This document shows, piece by piece, positions 1 through 8,540 of a stretch of 64,000 nucleotides of DNA; position 1 is the stretch's first letter; each line of letters begins with the position of its first letter. The notes beneath the pieces are model-generated. The model did not search any database. It was not told the DNA's origin and saw nothing but the letters and a program-made list of their open reading frames with translations. The DNA is from Kumtagia sp052180275. GTDB lineage: Bacteria; Pseudomonadota; Alphaproteobacteria; Rhizobiales; Rhizobiaceae. Both the position numbers and the translations under genes were made by a program. The stretch is taken from positions 4,960,001 through 5,024,000 of the forward strand of contig NZ_CP197465.1 in the NCBI RefSeq assembly GCF_052180275.1, given 5' to 3'.

Positions 1-655
1 TGAAACGCGACGCCTGGCGGGCCTGGCGCTTCAGGCTTTCGATCTGGGCTTCAAGCTCGCCGACGACGTCGTCGAGGCGTTCGAGATTCTGTTCCGCCGC
101 CTTCAACCGCAGCTCCGCCTCATGGCGGCGGGTGTGCAGGCCGGAAATGCCGGCGGCCTCTTCGAGCAGCGCGCGGCGCGCCTGCGGTTTTGCCTGGATC
201 AGTTCACCGATGCGCCCCTGCCCGACCATGGACGGAGAGCGGGCGCCGGTCGACTGGTCGGCAAAGAGAAGCTGCACATCGCGGGCGCGGGCTTCCTTGC
301 CGTTGATGCGGTAGACGGAACCGGCCTCGCGCTCGATGCGGCGCGACACCTGAAGCTCGTCCGCATCGTTGAACGGCGCCGGCGCGGTGCGGTCGAGATT
401 GTCGAGGAAAAGCGTGACTTCGGCGGTGTTGCGGGCCGGCCGCGTGCCCGAGCCGGAGAAGATGACGTCGTCCATGCCGGACGCACGCATGTTCTTGTAG
501 GAGCTTTCGCCCATCACCCAGCGCAGCGCCTCGACAAGGTTCGACTTGCCGCAGCCGTTCGGCCCGACCACACCGGTCAGGCCGCGCTCGATGACGAATT
601 CGCCGGGCTCGACGAAGGACTTGAAGCCGAGGAGGCGGAGGCGGTTGAATTTCAT
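1..655 (-). CDS. smc: Chromosome segregation ATPase SMC, N-terminal part (gene runs off the left edge)
   Basis: SMC is the ATPase of the bacterial condensin that compacts and segregates the chromosome. The minus-strand ATG at 655 begins MKFNRLRLLGFKSFVEPGEF, the standard SMC head, followed by the Walker A motif GPNGCGKSN near residues 32-40 and the start of the coiled coil with EEAAGISGL-like text. Only about 218 residues lie inside the window; the coiled coil, hinge and C-terminal head are to the left. It sits 60 bp downstream of the DsbA-like gene in the same direction, the usual order in rhizobia. Confidence 0.95.
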   Translation of the reverse strand, partial: MKFNRLRLLGFKSFVEPGEFVIERGLTGVVGPNGCGKSNLVEALRWVMGESSYKNMRASGMDDVIFSGSGTRPARNTAEVTLFLDNLDRTAPAPFNDADELQVSRRIEREAGSVYRINGKEARARDVQLLFADQSTGARSPSMVGQGRIGELIQAKPQARRALLEEAAGISGLHTRRHEAELRLKAAEQNLERLDDVVGELEAQIESLKRQARQASRF

Positions 656-715
656 GCGCGCCAACCACCGGACGCACAAAAGCAGCGGCCGGCAGGCGCC
701 GGCCGGAAGATACGA

Positions 716-1468
716 TCAGAGCATGCCGTCGATGACCGCCGACATTTCCTCAATCGACAAAGCTCCCTTGTACTGCTTCCCGTTGATGAAGAAGGTGGGG
801 GTCGAGTCCACGCCGAAATCCTTGGTTCCGCGCTCACGCACGGCCCTGATGTCGTCCAGAAGTTTCTGGTCCGTCAAGCAGGCCTCGAACTTCTCCTGTG
901 TAAAACCGGCGAGTTTCGAGATCTGCAGCAGTGCGGTGCGGGCATCCTGCGCCCCAGCCCAGTTCTGCTGCTGCTTGAACAGCACGTCGACCATCGGGAA
1001 ATAATTGTCGTTGGAGCAGCGCGCCAGCATGAAACCAGCCTCGGCGCGCGGATCGAACGGGAATTCGCGCAGGATCAGACGCGCCTTGCCGGTGTCGATG
1101 TATTTGGTCTTCAGCGCCGGCAGCGTCGTCTCGTGGAAATGCGCGCAATGCGGGCAGGTCATGGAAGCGTATTCGACGATGGTCACCGGCGCATCGGCCT
1201 TGCCCAGCATCATGTCCGGCAAGGCGCCCGGCTCGAGCAGCTTGGCCATGTCGACGGAGCCGGACGCTTCCGGTGCCTTTGCAGCGGGAGCGGCAGGCGC
1301 CGGCGTCGCGGGCGCGGCGGCATCCGCCGGGGCGGCAGGCTGAGCCGGTTCGGCGGGAACGGTTTCGGCCTCGGCCTTGCCGCTGTCGCTGCACGCGGAC
1401 AGCACCACGCCGGCGGACAGCACCGCGAGCGAGGAAAGGACGGTTCTACGCGACAAGGACCGAAGCAT
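716..1468 (-). CDS. DsbA-family thiol:disulfide oxidoreductase, predicted Tat-type lipoprotein
   Basis: A 250-residue thioredoxin-fold protein with the active-site motif CPHC inside MTCPHCAHFH, as in DsbA/DsbG-type oxidants of extracytoplasmic cysteines. I place the start at the ATG at 1468; the frame is open 35 codons further, but that extension does not look like protein. The N-terminus reads SRRTVLSSLAVLSAG and then a lipobox LSAC, so it carries both a twin-arginine-like motif and a lipidation cysteine. An Ala/Pro-rich linker of about 40 residues separates the anchor from the catalytic domain. It lies between dciA and smc on the same strand. The disulfide role is family knowledge; the anchoring is read from the sequence. 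Confidence 0.9.
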   Translation of the reverse strand: MLRSLSRRTVLSSLAVLSAGVVLSACSDSGKAEAETVPAEPAQPAAPADAAAPATPAPAAPAAKAPEASGSVDMAKLLEPGALPDMMLGKADAPVTIVEYASMTCPHCAHFHETTLPALKTKYIDTGKARLILREFPFDPRAEAGFMLARCSNDNYFPMVDVLFKQQQNWAGAQDARTALLQISKLAGFTQEKFEACLTDQKLLDDIRAVRERGTKDFGVDSTPTFFINGKQYKGALSIEEMSAVIDGML

Positions 1469-1653
1469 GCGAATCACCTGAACTGTGTTTGGATGATGTG
1501 ACGGGAATTCACGAAAAAGCGAGAGTTGGCGCGAAATAAGGCATTGCCAGTCCCAATCCAAGCGGGTTCGCAAGGGAAAGCTTCACGAAAGCGCGAGTTG
1601 GAGCGGTGCAAGCGGTTCCGGTCACGACTTTCCCGCCCCGGCAACCTCCGGCA

Positions 1654-2154
1654 TCAGCGGCGCAGCGATCCTCTTACCGAGGCGCCGAGACGCTCCAGCG
1701 CGGCGCGCAGGCCTTCATCCTCGATCGGCCGAACCTTGGCGGCGATATCGGCCTTTTCGGCGGATGAGAGCGCACGCGGCATGCGGCGCGGCGGCTTGTC
1801 GGTCGAAAGCACCGGCTTCTGCACGATGCGGATGCGGTCGACCGCCTCGAAGCCGAGAAACGCATTGACGCGGCCGATGACTTCGCCGGTCTCGTGCTGG
1901 AGGTGCAGCGCCGCCAGCCCTTCGCAGGCGACGACCAGCGTCGCCGGGCGGAACGGATCGTCCTCGCCGATACGGCGCGGCCATTGCAGCCTTTCCGGGC
2001 GCGATTTCGCGGCGATGCGCGGGCCGACGATCTCTTCCCAGGACTGGACAAGGCCGGTCGACAGGCCGGCGCGCTTGCGCAACACGGGGTCGAGGATCGC
2101 GGCGGCGAGATCGCTCACCGGAACCGGATTGCCGAACGGCCTTTTCCCTGCCAT
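1654..2154 (-). CDS. dciA: DciA-like protein (DUF721), probable helicase-loading factor
   Basis: A 166-residue basic protein. The N-terminus (MAGKRPFGNPVPVSDLAAAI) and the segment LVQSWEEIVGPRIAAKSRPE match the DUF721/DciA family, which helps load the replicative helicase DnaB in bacteria without DnaC. The start at 2154 is preferred over an upstream in-frame ATG at 2304, which would overlap the divergent mutY gene. The C-terminal third is Arg/Ala-rich and probably less ordered. It is divergent from mutY with about 47 bp between starts, so the two share a short promoter region. Confidence 0.8.
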   Translation of the reverse strand: MAGKRPFGNPVPVSDLAAAILDPVLRKRAGLSTGLVQSWEEIVGPRIAAKSRPERLQWPRRIGEDDPFRPATLVVACEGLAALHLQHETGEVIGRVNAFLGFEAVDRIRIVQKPVLSTDKPPRRMPRALSSAEKADIAAKVRPIEDEGLRAALERLGASVRGSLRR

Positions 2155-2201
2155 GTCCGTTGCTCCAACCTGAGCCAGCCCCAAGCCACGTTCCCGATCG
2201 A

Positions 2202-3320
2202 ATGGCAACAGCAAGCCGCAACAATGCACTACCTCGCCCCGTCGACGGGGGTGTCGCTGCGCGGCTGCTCGCCTGGTACGACGATCACCATCGCGACCTG
2301 CCATGGCGCGTCTCGCCGGCCGACCTGGCGCGCGGCGTCCGCCCCGATCCCTACCACGTCTGGCTGTCGGAGGTCATGCTCCAGCAGACGACCGTCGAGG
2401 CGGTAAAACCGTATTTTCGCGATTTTCTTGTCAAATGGCCGGATGTGAAAGCGCTGGCTGCCGCATCGAACGACGACGTGATGCGGGCCTGGGCCGGGCT
2501 CGGTTATTATTCGCGGGCGCGCAATCTGAAAGCCTGCGCCAATCTCGTCGCCACTCTGCCGGACAGCTTTCCCGACAGCGAGGACGGCCTCCGCGCCCTG
2601 CCCGGCATCGGCGCCTATACGGCGGCGGCGATCGCGGCGATCGCCTTCGGCCGGCCGGCGGCCGTGGTCGACGGCAATGTCGAGCGGGTGACGGCGCGGC
2701 TGTTCGACATCAGGACACCGCTGCCCGAGGCCAAGCCCGAGATCAAGGAGCACGTGGCCACGCTGGTTCCCGTCGCTCGACCCGGCGATTTTGCCCAGGC
2801 GATGATGGACCTCGGCGCGACCATCTGCACGCCGAAACGGCCGCGTTGCATGCTCTGTCCGCTGCGCGAGGACTGCCGTGCGGTCCTTTCCGGCGACCCC
2901 GAGCTGCTGCCCCTGAAGGCGCCGAAGGGCGACAAGCCGAAGCGGAGCGGCATCGCCTATGTCGCCGTCCGCAGCGACGGCGCCGTACTGATGCGCACGC
3001 GGGCAGAAAAAGGCCTGCTTGGCGGCATGACGGAAGTGCCGACGACCGGCTGGAGCGAGGGTCGCGGCGGTCTGGGCGGCGACACCAGGCCGCCCTTCGC
3101 AGCAGACTGGCGCAAGGCCGGTTCGATCGAGCACGTGTTCACGCATTTCGCGCTTGACCTCGAGGTCCGCCGGGCGGACCTCGGCCGGGCGGCCGCGCCC
3201 GCCGGTCATCGCTGGGTCGCCGCCGCAGACATTGCCGGCGAGGCTTTGCCGACCGTCATGAAAAAGGCTATCGAGGCCGCCATCCCCGGCGCGACCAAGA
3301 AGCCACGATCCGCAACCTGA
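2202..3320 (+). CDS. mutY: A/G-specific adenine DNA glycosylase MutY
   Basis: MutY removes adenine mispaired with 8-oxoguanine. The 372-residue protein has the catalytic Glu in EVMLQQTTV, the helix-hairpin-helix LPGIGAYTAAAIAAI, the catalytic Asp in AVVDGNVERV, and a [4Fe-4S] cluster loop CTPKRPRCMLCPLREDC (C-x6-C-x2-C-x5-C). A C-terminal NUDIX-like domain (from about residue 250, with AYVAVRSDGAVLM and GLLGGMTEVPTTGW) is the 8-oxoG-recognition part. I choose ATG 2202 because the upstream in-frame start at 2160 adds unconserved residues. It is followed after 7 bp by a HAD hydrolase gene, likely cotranscribed. Confidence 0.95.
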   Translation: MATASRNNALPRPVDGGVAARLLAWYDDHHRDLPWRVSPADLARGVRPDPYHVWLSEVMLQQTTVEAVKPYFRDFLVKWPDVKALAAASNDDVMRAWAGLGYYSRARNLKACANLVATLPDSFPDSEDGLRALPGIGAYTAAAIAAIAFGRPAAVVDGNVERVTARLFDIRTPLPEAKPEIKEHVATLVPVARPGDFAQAMMDLGATICTPKRPRCMLCPLREDCRAVLSGDPELLPLKAPKGDKPKRSGIAYVAVRSDGAVLMRTRAEKGLLGGMTEVPTTGWSEGRGGLGGDTRPPFAADWRKAGSIEHVFTHFALDLEVRRADLGRAAAPAGHRWVAAADIAGEALPTVMKKAIEAAIPGATKKPRSAT

Positions 3321-3327
3321 GGTTCCT

Positions 3328-3939
3328 ATGAGCGAAATCCGCCATATCGTGTTCGACATCGGCAAGGTGCTGATCCATTACGACCCGGACCTGGCCTTCA
3401 GCCGGCTGATACCGGACCATGCGGAACGCAGATGGTTCTTCGACAATGTCTGCACGCCGGACTGGAACATCGAGCAGGACCGCGGCCGCACCTGGGAAGA
3501 AGCGGAGGCGCTGCTTATCGCCAAGCATCCCGCACATGAGGACAGCATTCGCAGCTTCCGCCGCAACTGGCACGAGATGGTGCCGCATGCCTATGACGAC
3601 AGCGTCGGGATCATGGAAGGGCTGATCGACAACGGCCACGACGTCACCATGCTGACCAATTTTGCATCCGACACGTTCGTCGAGGCTCAGGAGCGGTTCG
3701 CGTTTCTCAAGCGGCCTCGCGGCGTGACAGTTTCCGGCGAAGTGCGCATGATCAAGCCGGAGCGTGGCATCTACGAACACCATGCCGCGACGTTCGGGCT
3801 GGAGCCAATGGCCTCGCTGTTCATAGACGACAGCCAGAAGAATGTGGACGGTGCGATCGCGGCGGGGTGGCAGTCCGTGCTGTTTACGGACGCCGCAAAG
3901 CTGCGCAGTGACCTTTCCGAACGGGGTATTTCGGTATGA
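3328..3939 (+). CDS. HAD-superfamily hydrolase (haloacid dehalogenase/YihX-like)
   Basis: A 203-residue HAD phosphatase. Motif I is FDIGKVLIHYD, the D-x-G-x-V form common in YihX-like enzymes; motif II is MLTNFA; the motif III lysine is in MIKPERGIY; motif IV is LFIDDSQKNV. The usual general acid/base Asp two residues after the nucleophile is Gly here, as in many relatives, so the exact reaction is uncertain. The substrate is unknown, perhaps a sugar phosphate or small phosphomonoester. The stop overlaps the next start by 4 bp (ATGA), pointing to translational coupling with the NTF2-like gene. Confidence 0.85.
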   Translation: MSEIRHIVFDIGKVLIHYDPDLAFSRLIPDHAERRWFFDNVCTPDWNIEQDRGRTWEEAEALLIAKHPAHEDSIRSFRRNWHEMVPHAYDDSVGIMEGLIDNGHDVTMLTNFASDTFVEAQERFAFLKRPRGVTVSGEVRMIKPERGIYEHHAATFGLEPMASLFIDDSQKNVDGAIAAGWQSVLFTDAAKLRSDLSERGISV

Positions 3940-4289
3940 ACGATCCGGTCGACGTGCTACGGCGCTTCCACGACGCCGTCAACGCCCAGGACTTTGTGGC
4001 CATCGAAGGCTTTTTCGCCGACGATGCGACCTACGGCTCGATCAAGGTCGGCGCGCTGCAAGGCAAGCCGGCGATCCTGGCGGCGTTCCGCAAATACTTT
4101 TCGGAGTATCCCGACCAGGTCGCGCATGACGACAGCTTCGAAAAACTCAGCGAGGCATCGGCCAGATCGAGCTGGCATCTGGATGCGACCAGCGCGACGA
4201 CCGGCGAAAAGCTGATCCGCAAGGGGCAGGAGACGATTTTCCTCAATGCCGATGGGAAGATCGCGCGGGTCGATGTGGAGGATGCCTAG
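3936..4289 (+). CDS. SnoaL/NTF2-like protein, function unknown
   Basis: A 117-residue protein with the pattern of the NTF2/SnoaL fold: an N-terminal helix VLRRFHDAVNAQDF, then FFADDATYGSIKVG, a central GKPAILAAFRKYF helix, and a C-terminal strand pair ending in DGKIARVDVEDA. Such proteins are small-molecule-binding cones and sometimes isomerases, but no catalytic set is evident. It is coupled to the upstream HAD gene by ATGA overlap. Its stop codon is followed after one base by a long hairpin element that fills the whole gap to the convergent ccrM gene. Confidence 0.75.
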   Translation: MNDPVDVLRRFHDAVNAQDFVAIEGFFADDATYGSIKVGALQGKPAILAAFRKYFSEYPDQVAHDDSFEKLSEASARSSWHLDATSATTGEKLIRKGQETIFLNADGKIARVDVEDA

Positions 4290-4290
4290 G

Positions 4291-4379
4291 AATCCGGGGA
4301 CAGTTTACTTATTTCCGCTTGCGCAAGCCATTGAAATGCTTCGACGCTTCTGCGGAAATAAGTAAACTGTCCCCGGATT
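4291..4379. repeat. Long palindromic hairpin element, copy 1
   Basis: A 28-bp perfect inverted repeat: left arm 4291-4318, right arm 4352-4379, loop of 33 nt. The outer stem contains CCGGGGACAGTTTACTT, which recurs in copy 2 at 34993-35080. It lies exactly between the stop codons of two convergent genes, so as RNA it could end transcription from either side. No transposase is attached. The layout resembles REP/BIME-type or nonautonomous mobile palindromes, but family membership is not established. Confidence 0.9.
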
Positions 4380-4380
4380 T

Positions 4381-5514
4381 CTACGCCCCTGCCCGCTCCA
4401 TGCCGAGCCGGGCGATGCGGCGCAACTCGTCGATCGTCGTCAGCCCGCCATTGCGTTCGTAATGCCAGAAGGTCCAGCCGTTGCACGCGTCGAGGCCCTG
4501 CACTTCGGCGCCGATCTTGTGGATCGAACCGACGCGGTCGCCGGCCGCCACGGTGCCGTCAGCACGCACCTTCGCCACCCAGCGCTTTCGCGAATCGTAG
4601 AGGAACATGCCGGGGCGCACGATGCCGGCGTCGATCAGGCTGACGAAGGCGACGCGCGGCTCGGCGCGCTTGCCGGTCATGACCGAGAGGTCGCCGGCGG
4701 CCATCGGCACGACCGCGTCGATGCGCTCGCGGGCCGCATCGATATAGCTTTGCTCGCGCTCGACGCCGACGAAATGGCGGCCGAGGCGCTTCGCCACCGC
4801 GCCTGTCGTGCCGGAGCCGAAGAACGGGTCGAGGATGACGTCGCCGGGTTTCGTCGAGGCCAGCATGATGCGGGCCAGCAGCGCCTCGGGCTTTTGCGTC
4901 GGATGCAGCTTGTCGCCCTTCTCGTCCTTCAGCCGCTCCGAGCCCGTGCAGATCGGGAACAGCCAGTCGGACCGCATCTGCACGTCGTCATTGGCCGCCT
5001 TCATCGAGTCGTAGTTGAAGGTGTAGCCCTTGGCGCTGGCGTCGCGCGAGGCCCAGATCATGGTCTCGTGGGCGTTCTGGAAACGGCGGCCGCGGAAATT
5101 GGGCATCGGGTTGGTCTTGCGCCAGACGATGTCGTTGAGGATCCAGAAGCCCAGATCCTGCATGATCGCGCCGACGCGGAAAATGTTGTGGTAGGAGCCG
5201 ATCACCCAGATCGTGCCGCTCGGCTTCAGCACGCGACGCGCCGCCAGCAGCCAGGCGCGGGTAAAGGCGTCGTAGGCGGCAAAACTCTCGAACTGGTCCC
5301 AATGGTCGTCGACCGCGTCGACCTTGGACTGGTCGGGGCGGTGCAGGTCGCCGTTGAGCTGGAGGTTGTAGGGCGGGTCGGCGAAGATCGCGTCGACCGA
5401 TTTTTCGGGCAGCCGATCGAGCGCGGCGACGCAGTCGCCCTTGATGATCGTGTCCCGCCAGGCTGCCTCCCCCGCTTGAAAGGACGGGGCGGCAAAGGAC
5501 TGCAAGGCTAGCAT
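4381..5514 (-). CDS. ccrM: Cell-cycle-regulated adenine-N6 DNA methyltransferase CcrM (GANTC)
   Basis: CcrM methylates adenine in GANTC and links DNA methylation to the cell cycle in alphaproteobacteria. The 377-residue protein has the beta-class order: catalytic motif DPPY (residues 46-49, ADPPYNLQLNGDLHRPDQ) first, then the target-recognition region, then the SAM-binding motif DPFFGSGTTGAVAKRLGR. A C-terminal domain of about 85 residues (VSLIDAGIVRPGMFLYDSR to ACNGWTFWHYER) is typical of CcrM and absent from simple restriction methylases. I start at ATG 5514; the frame extends upstream without conserved text. No partner restriction enzyme is present, consistent with a solitary regulator. 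A HAD gene is divergent, 184 bp away. Confidence 0.95.
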   Translation of the reverse strand: MLALQSFAAPSFQAGEAAWRDTIIKGDCVAALDRLPEKSVDAIFADPPYNLQLNGDLHRPDQSKVDAVDDHWDQFESFAAYDAFTRAWLLAARRVLKPSGTIWVIGSYHNIFRVGAIMQDLGFWILNDIVWRKTNPMPNFRGRRFQNAHETMIWASRDASAKGYTFNYDSMKAANDDVQMRSDWLFPICTGSERLKDEKGDKLHPTQKPEALLARIMLASTKPGDVILDPFFGSGTTGAVAKRLGRHFVGVEREQSYIDAARERIDAVVPMAAGDLSVMTGKRAEPRVAFVSLIDAGIVRPGMFLYDSRKRWVAKVRADGTVAAGDRVGSIHKIGAEVQGLDACNGWTFWHYERNGGLTTIDELRRIARLGMERAGA

Positions 5515-5698
5515 GCTGTTACCCGAAAACGCTGACTGTTTACTGACCGTTATGGTTACCGGTTCGCGTAAATTTTTAGTGAAGCGGGATAGCGATTTAC
5601 GATTGCGGCGGAGCCGAATTTGCTGATCAACGGCGCTTAGTGTATGCCGCGCCCGCAAAGCGCAGACCGCGCGCCCCCTCCTTCGCAATCCGGACGTC

Positions 5699-6388
5699 AT
5701 GACCAAGCCAGACCTCGTTATTTTCGACTTCGACGGAACGCTCGTCGATTCCGAGATCATCGCCGCCCGCATCGAGGCCGACCTGCTGACCAAGGCCGGC
5801 TTTCCGATCACCGGCGAGGAACTCAGCGAACGCTATGCCGGCCTGACCTTCAAGGACATCATGCTGCGGATCGAGGAGGAGTCGCATGTGCCGCTGCAGG
5901 CTTCGCTGATCGGCGAGGCGGAAGTGCTGGTCGACCGCCGCCTGCGCGCCGACGTGCGGCCGATCGAAGGGGCCGTGGCCGCTGTCGCCGGTCTCCAGTC
6001 GCCCAAGTGCATCTGCTCAAACTCGCGCACCGACCGCATCCGCTTCATGATGGAGAAATGCGGGCTAGACCGGTTCTTCGGCAAGGACGACGTGTTTTCC
6101 GCACTGAGCACGCCGAGCGGCAAGCCGAAGCCGGCGCCGGACGTCTTTCTTCACGCGGCGCAGCACTACGGCGCCGATCCGGCCAACACCTTCGTCGTCG
6201 AGGATTCAGTGCACGGCATCCATGGCGCCAAGGCAGCCGGCATGCGGGTGATCGGCTTTACCGGCGCCGCGCATTCCTATCCGGGCCACGCCGACATGCT
6301 GACCGATGCCGGCGCGGAAACCGTCATCCGGCGCTGGGCGGATTTTGCCGGCGTGGTGGCGGCGCTGTCGGAATGGTCGGACGCCTGA
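5699..6388 (+). CDS. HAD-IA family phosphatase (Gph/beta-phosphoglucomutase-like)
   Basis: A 229-residue phosphatase with complete HAD motifs: FDFDGTLVDSE (motif I), CSNSRTDRIR (motif II), GKPKPAPDVFLHAA (motif III Lys) and VVEDSVHGIHGAKAAGM (motif IV). The alpha-helical cap after motif I places it with phosphoglycolate phosphatases and phosphoglucomutase-like enzymes. The substrate cannot be assigned. It is divergent from ccrM and convergent with the lipoprotein gene downstream (27 bp gap). Confidence 0.85.
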   Translation: MTKPDLVIFDFDGTLVDSEIIAARIEADLLTKAGFPITGEELSERYAGLTFKDIMLRIEEESHVPLQASLIGEAEVLVDRRLRADVRPIEGAVAAVAGLQSPKCICSNSRTDRIRFMMEKCGLDRFFGKDDVFSALSTPSGKPKPAPDVFLHAAQHYGADPANTFVVEDSVHGIHGAKAAGMRVIGFTGAAHSYPGHADMLTDAGAETVIRRWADFAGVVAALSEWSDA

Positions 6389-6415
6389 GACTTGGCTCCC
6401 GAGAGACGCCGCAGG

Positions 6416-6997
6416 CTATTCGGCGTCCGCCGCCTTCTTCTTCGGCGGACCTTCGTCGAAGCCTGCATAGATGCGGATGTTGCGGACCGTCGGGTCGGGC
6501 AGGCTGATGTTCGGGTCGTTGACGAGGAATTGCGTGGCGGCCGTGGGGTCGGTGACGGAAACCTGATGCTTTTTCAGTTCCGAATAGACGATCGTCTCGC
6601 CCTGGATGACGACCACCCGAATCGGCATGGTGATCGTGCCCGACACGCCGGCCGGACCCGGGACGACCTTGCCGGCCACGGCAACGTTGAGGTTCAACAT
6701 GCCGTTGGAGCGCGTGCAGCTTCTGGTTACGTCCGCGATCGACGCCTGATAGGACAGTTTGCTCGGATCGTCCTGCCCGCCCTTGGCATAGCTGTTGAAG
6801 TAGGCAGTCCCGTCGCGCAGATTGACCAGCGGGCAATAGCCGCGCAATTCGCTTTCCAGCACCTTCTCGGTGGGAGGCTTCGGCGTATCCTTGCTGCCCC
6901 CTCCAAGAACCGTTCCGCTGTCGCCGGACTGGCAGCCCGCGACGGCGAGCATAAAGCCGGCAATCAACAGGCCCGGCAAGATATGACGATCAGCCAA
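6416..6997 (-). CDS. Conserved lipoprotein of unknown function
   Basis: A 193-residue protein beginning with a lipoprotein signal peptide (ADRHILPGLLIAGFMLA, lipobox VAGC). I choose the TTG at 6997 because a purine-rich GAGGGAG lies 5 bases upstream; an in-frame ATG at 7093 adds 32 residues that do not fit a signal peptide. The mature part has ESELRGYCPLVNLRDGTAYF and a Lys-rich tail (GPPKKKAADAE). It looks like an envelope lipoprotein conserved in rhizobia, but I recognise no enzymatic domain. It is divergent from thrC. Confidence 0.7.
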   Translation of the reverse strand: MADRHILPGLLIAGFMLAVAGCQSGDSGTVLGGGSKDTPKPPTEKVLESELRGYCPLVNLRDGTAYFNSYAKGGQDDPSKLSYQASIADVTRSCTRSNGMLNLNVAVAGKVVPGPAGVSGTITMPIRVVVIQGETIVYSELKKHQVSVTDPTAATQFLVNDPNISLPDPTVRNIRIYAGFDEGPPKKKAADAE

Positions 6998-7131
6998 ACG
7001 AAACTCCCTCTGCTGCTCTTCACACGCGCAAAGCAGTTGCTCTATAGCAACCGCGCGGCCGAATTGCGACCGGCAGACTGGCGTTTTGCACAAACCGCCC
7101 CGATCCCGGGTAGCGGCAGGAGCATGTGACG

Positions 7132-8535
7132 ATGAGATATGTCAGCACCCGCGGCAACGCTCCCGACCTCGGGTTTTCCGACGCGGTGCTTTCCGGCCTG
7201 GCGCGCGACGGAGGCCTTTACGTGCCCGCCGAATGGCCGGTGCTATCTGCCGATGAAATCCGTTCGCTGCGCGGGCTCTCTTATGCCGACATCGCCATCA
7301 GGCTGCTGACGCCCTATCTCGGCGGCGAGATCGACGCAGGAACCTTCGAGAAGATCGTGAGGGAAGCCTACGCGACGTTCCGCCACGAAGCCGTCTGCCC
7401 ACTGGTCCAGACCCGCAGCGACACCTTTGTGCTCGAACTGTTCCACGGCCCGACGCTGGCGTTCAAGGACGTGGCGATGCAACTTCTGGCGCGGCTGATG
7501 GACCATATCCTCGCCGAGCGTGGCGAACGCGCCACGGTCATGGCCGCCACCTCCGGCGACACAGGCGGCGCGGCGATCGAAGCCTTCGCCGGCCGCGACC
7601 GCACCGACCTGTTCGTACTGTTCCCGCATGGTCGCGTCTCGCCGGTGCAGCAGCGGCAGATGACAACGTCCAGGGCAGAGAATGTCCATGCCCTGTCGAT
7701 CGAAGGCAATTTCGACGACTGCCAGGGGCTGGTGAAGGACATGTTCAACGACCACCGGTTCCGCGACGGCGTATCGCTGTCGGGGGTCAACTCGATCAAC
7801 TGGGCGCGAATCATGGCCCAGATCGTCTATTATTTCACCTCGGCGCTGTCGCTCGGCGCCCCGGACCGCCCTGTCTCCTTCACGGTGCCGACGGGGAATT
7901 TCGGCGACATCTTCGCCGGCTACGTCGCCAAGAAGATGGGCCTGCCGATCGACCGGCTGGTGGTCGCCACCAACGACAACGACATTCTGGCGCGGACCCT
8001 GTCGTCGGGCGAATACCGGATGCGCGGCGTGGTCGCCACCACCTCGCCGTCGATGGACATCCAGGTGTCGTCGAATTTCGAGCGGCTGCTCTACGAAGCC
8101 TCCGGCCGCGACAGTGCGGACGTCGTGCGCAGCATGAACGGGCTGAAGCAGTCGGGCGGTTTTTCCATCGGCGCCGGCGCGCTTGCCGCGATCCGCGCGG
8201 ATTTCGACGCCGGGCGGTCTTCGATGGAGGAGACGGCGCGGACCATCGCCGGGACGTTGAAGACAGCCGGCTACCTTCTCGACCCGCACACGGCGACAGC
8301 GGTCCACGTAGCGTCGAAGCACCAGACCGGCAGCCCGATGATCGTACTCGGTACCGCGCATCCGGCGAAGTTCCCGGACGCGGTCAAGGCGGCGTCCGGC
8401 GTGCTGCCCGCCTTGCCCGATTGGCTGTCGGGATTGATGGAAGCGGAGGAAAAGTACACGGTACTTCCCTCCGACCTGAAAATGGTGGAAGATCATGTTA
8501 GCCGTCATGCACGGGCGGCGCGTCAGGGAGTCTGA
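7132..8535 (+). CDS. thrC: Threonine synthase ThrC
   Basis: A PLP enzyme converting O-phosphohomoserine to threonine. The 467-residue protein has the N-terminal MRYVSTRGNAPDLGFSDAVL and the PLP lysine in HGPTLAFKDVAMQL, with the phosphate-binding ATSGDTGGAAIEAF. I take ATG 7132 rather than the GTG two codons earlier, because AGGAG at 7118-7122 is then at normal spacing. The M16 peptidase gene begins 5 bp after the stop, so the two are probably cotranscribed. The homoserine kinase making its substrate is encoded separately at 16 kb. Confidence 0.95.
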   Translation: MRYVSTRGNAPDLGFSDAVLSGLARDGGLYVPAEWPVLSADEIRSLRGLSYADIAIRLLTPYLGGEIDAGTFEKIVREAYATFRHEAVCPLVQTRSDTFVLELFHGPTLAFKDVAMQLLARLMDHILAERGERATVMAATSGDTGGAAIEAFAGRDRTDLFVLFPHGRVSPVQQRQMTTSRAENVHALSIEGNFDDCQGLVKDMFNDHRFRDGVSLSGVNSINWARIMAQIVYYFTSALSLGAPDRPVSFTVPTGNFGDIFAGYVAKKMGLPIDRLVVATNDNDILARTLSSGEYRMRGVVATTSPSMDIQVSSNFERLLYEASGRDSADVVRSMNGLKQSGGFSIGAGALAAIRADFDAGRSSMEETARTIAGTLKTAGYLLDPHTATAVHVASKHQTGSPMIVLGTAHPAKFPDAVKAASGVLPALPDWLSGLMEAEEKYTVLPSDLKMVEDHVSRHARAARQGV

Positions 8536-8540
8536 TCTAC

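Noticed and set aside
122..1501. 459-residue frame on the plus strand opposite smc and the DsbA-like gene
   Set aside because: Antisense to two well-supported genes, Arg/Gly/Ala-rich without domain; a high-GC artefact.
5515..5600. Possible CtrA-type box (TTAC-N7-GGTAAC-like) upstream of ccrM
   Set aside because: Too far from the TTAA-N7-TTAA(C) consensus in the second half to call; no GANTC site seen in the same stretch.
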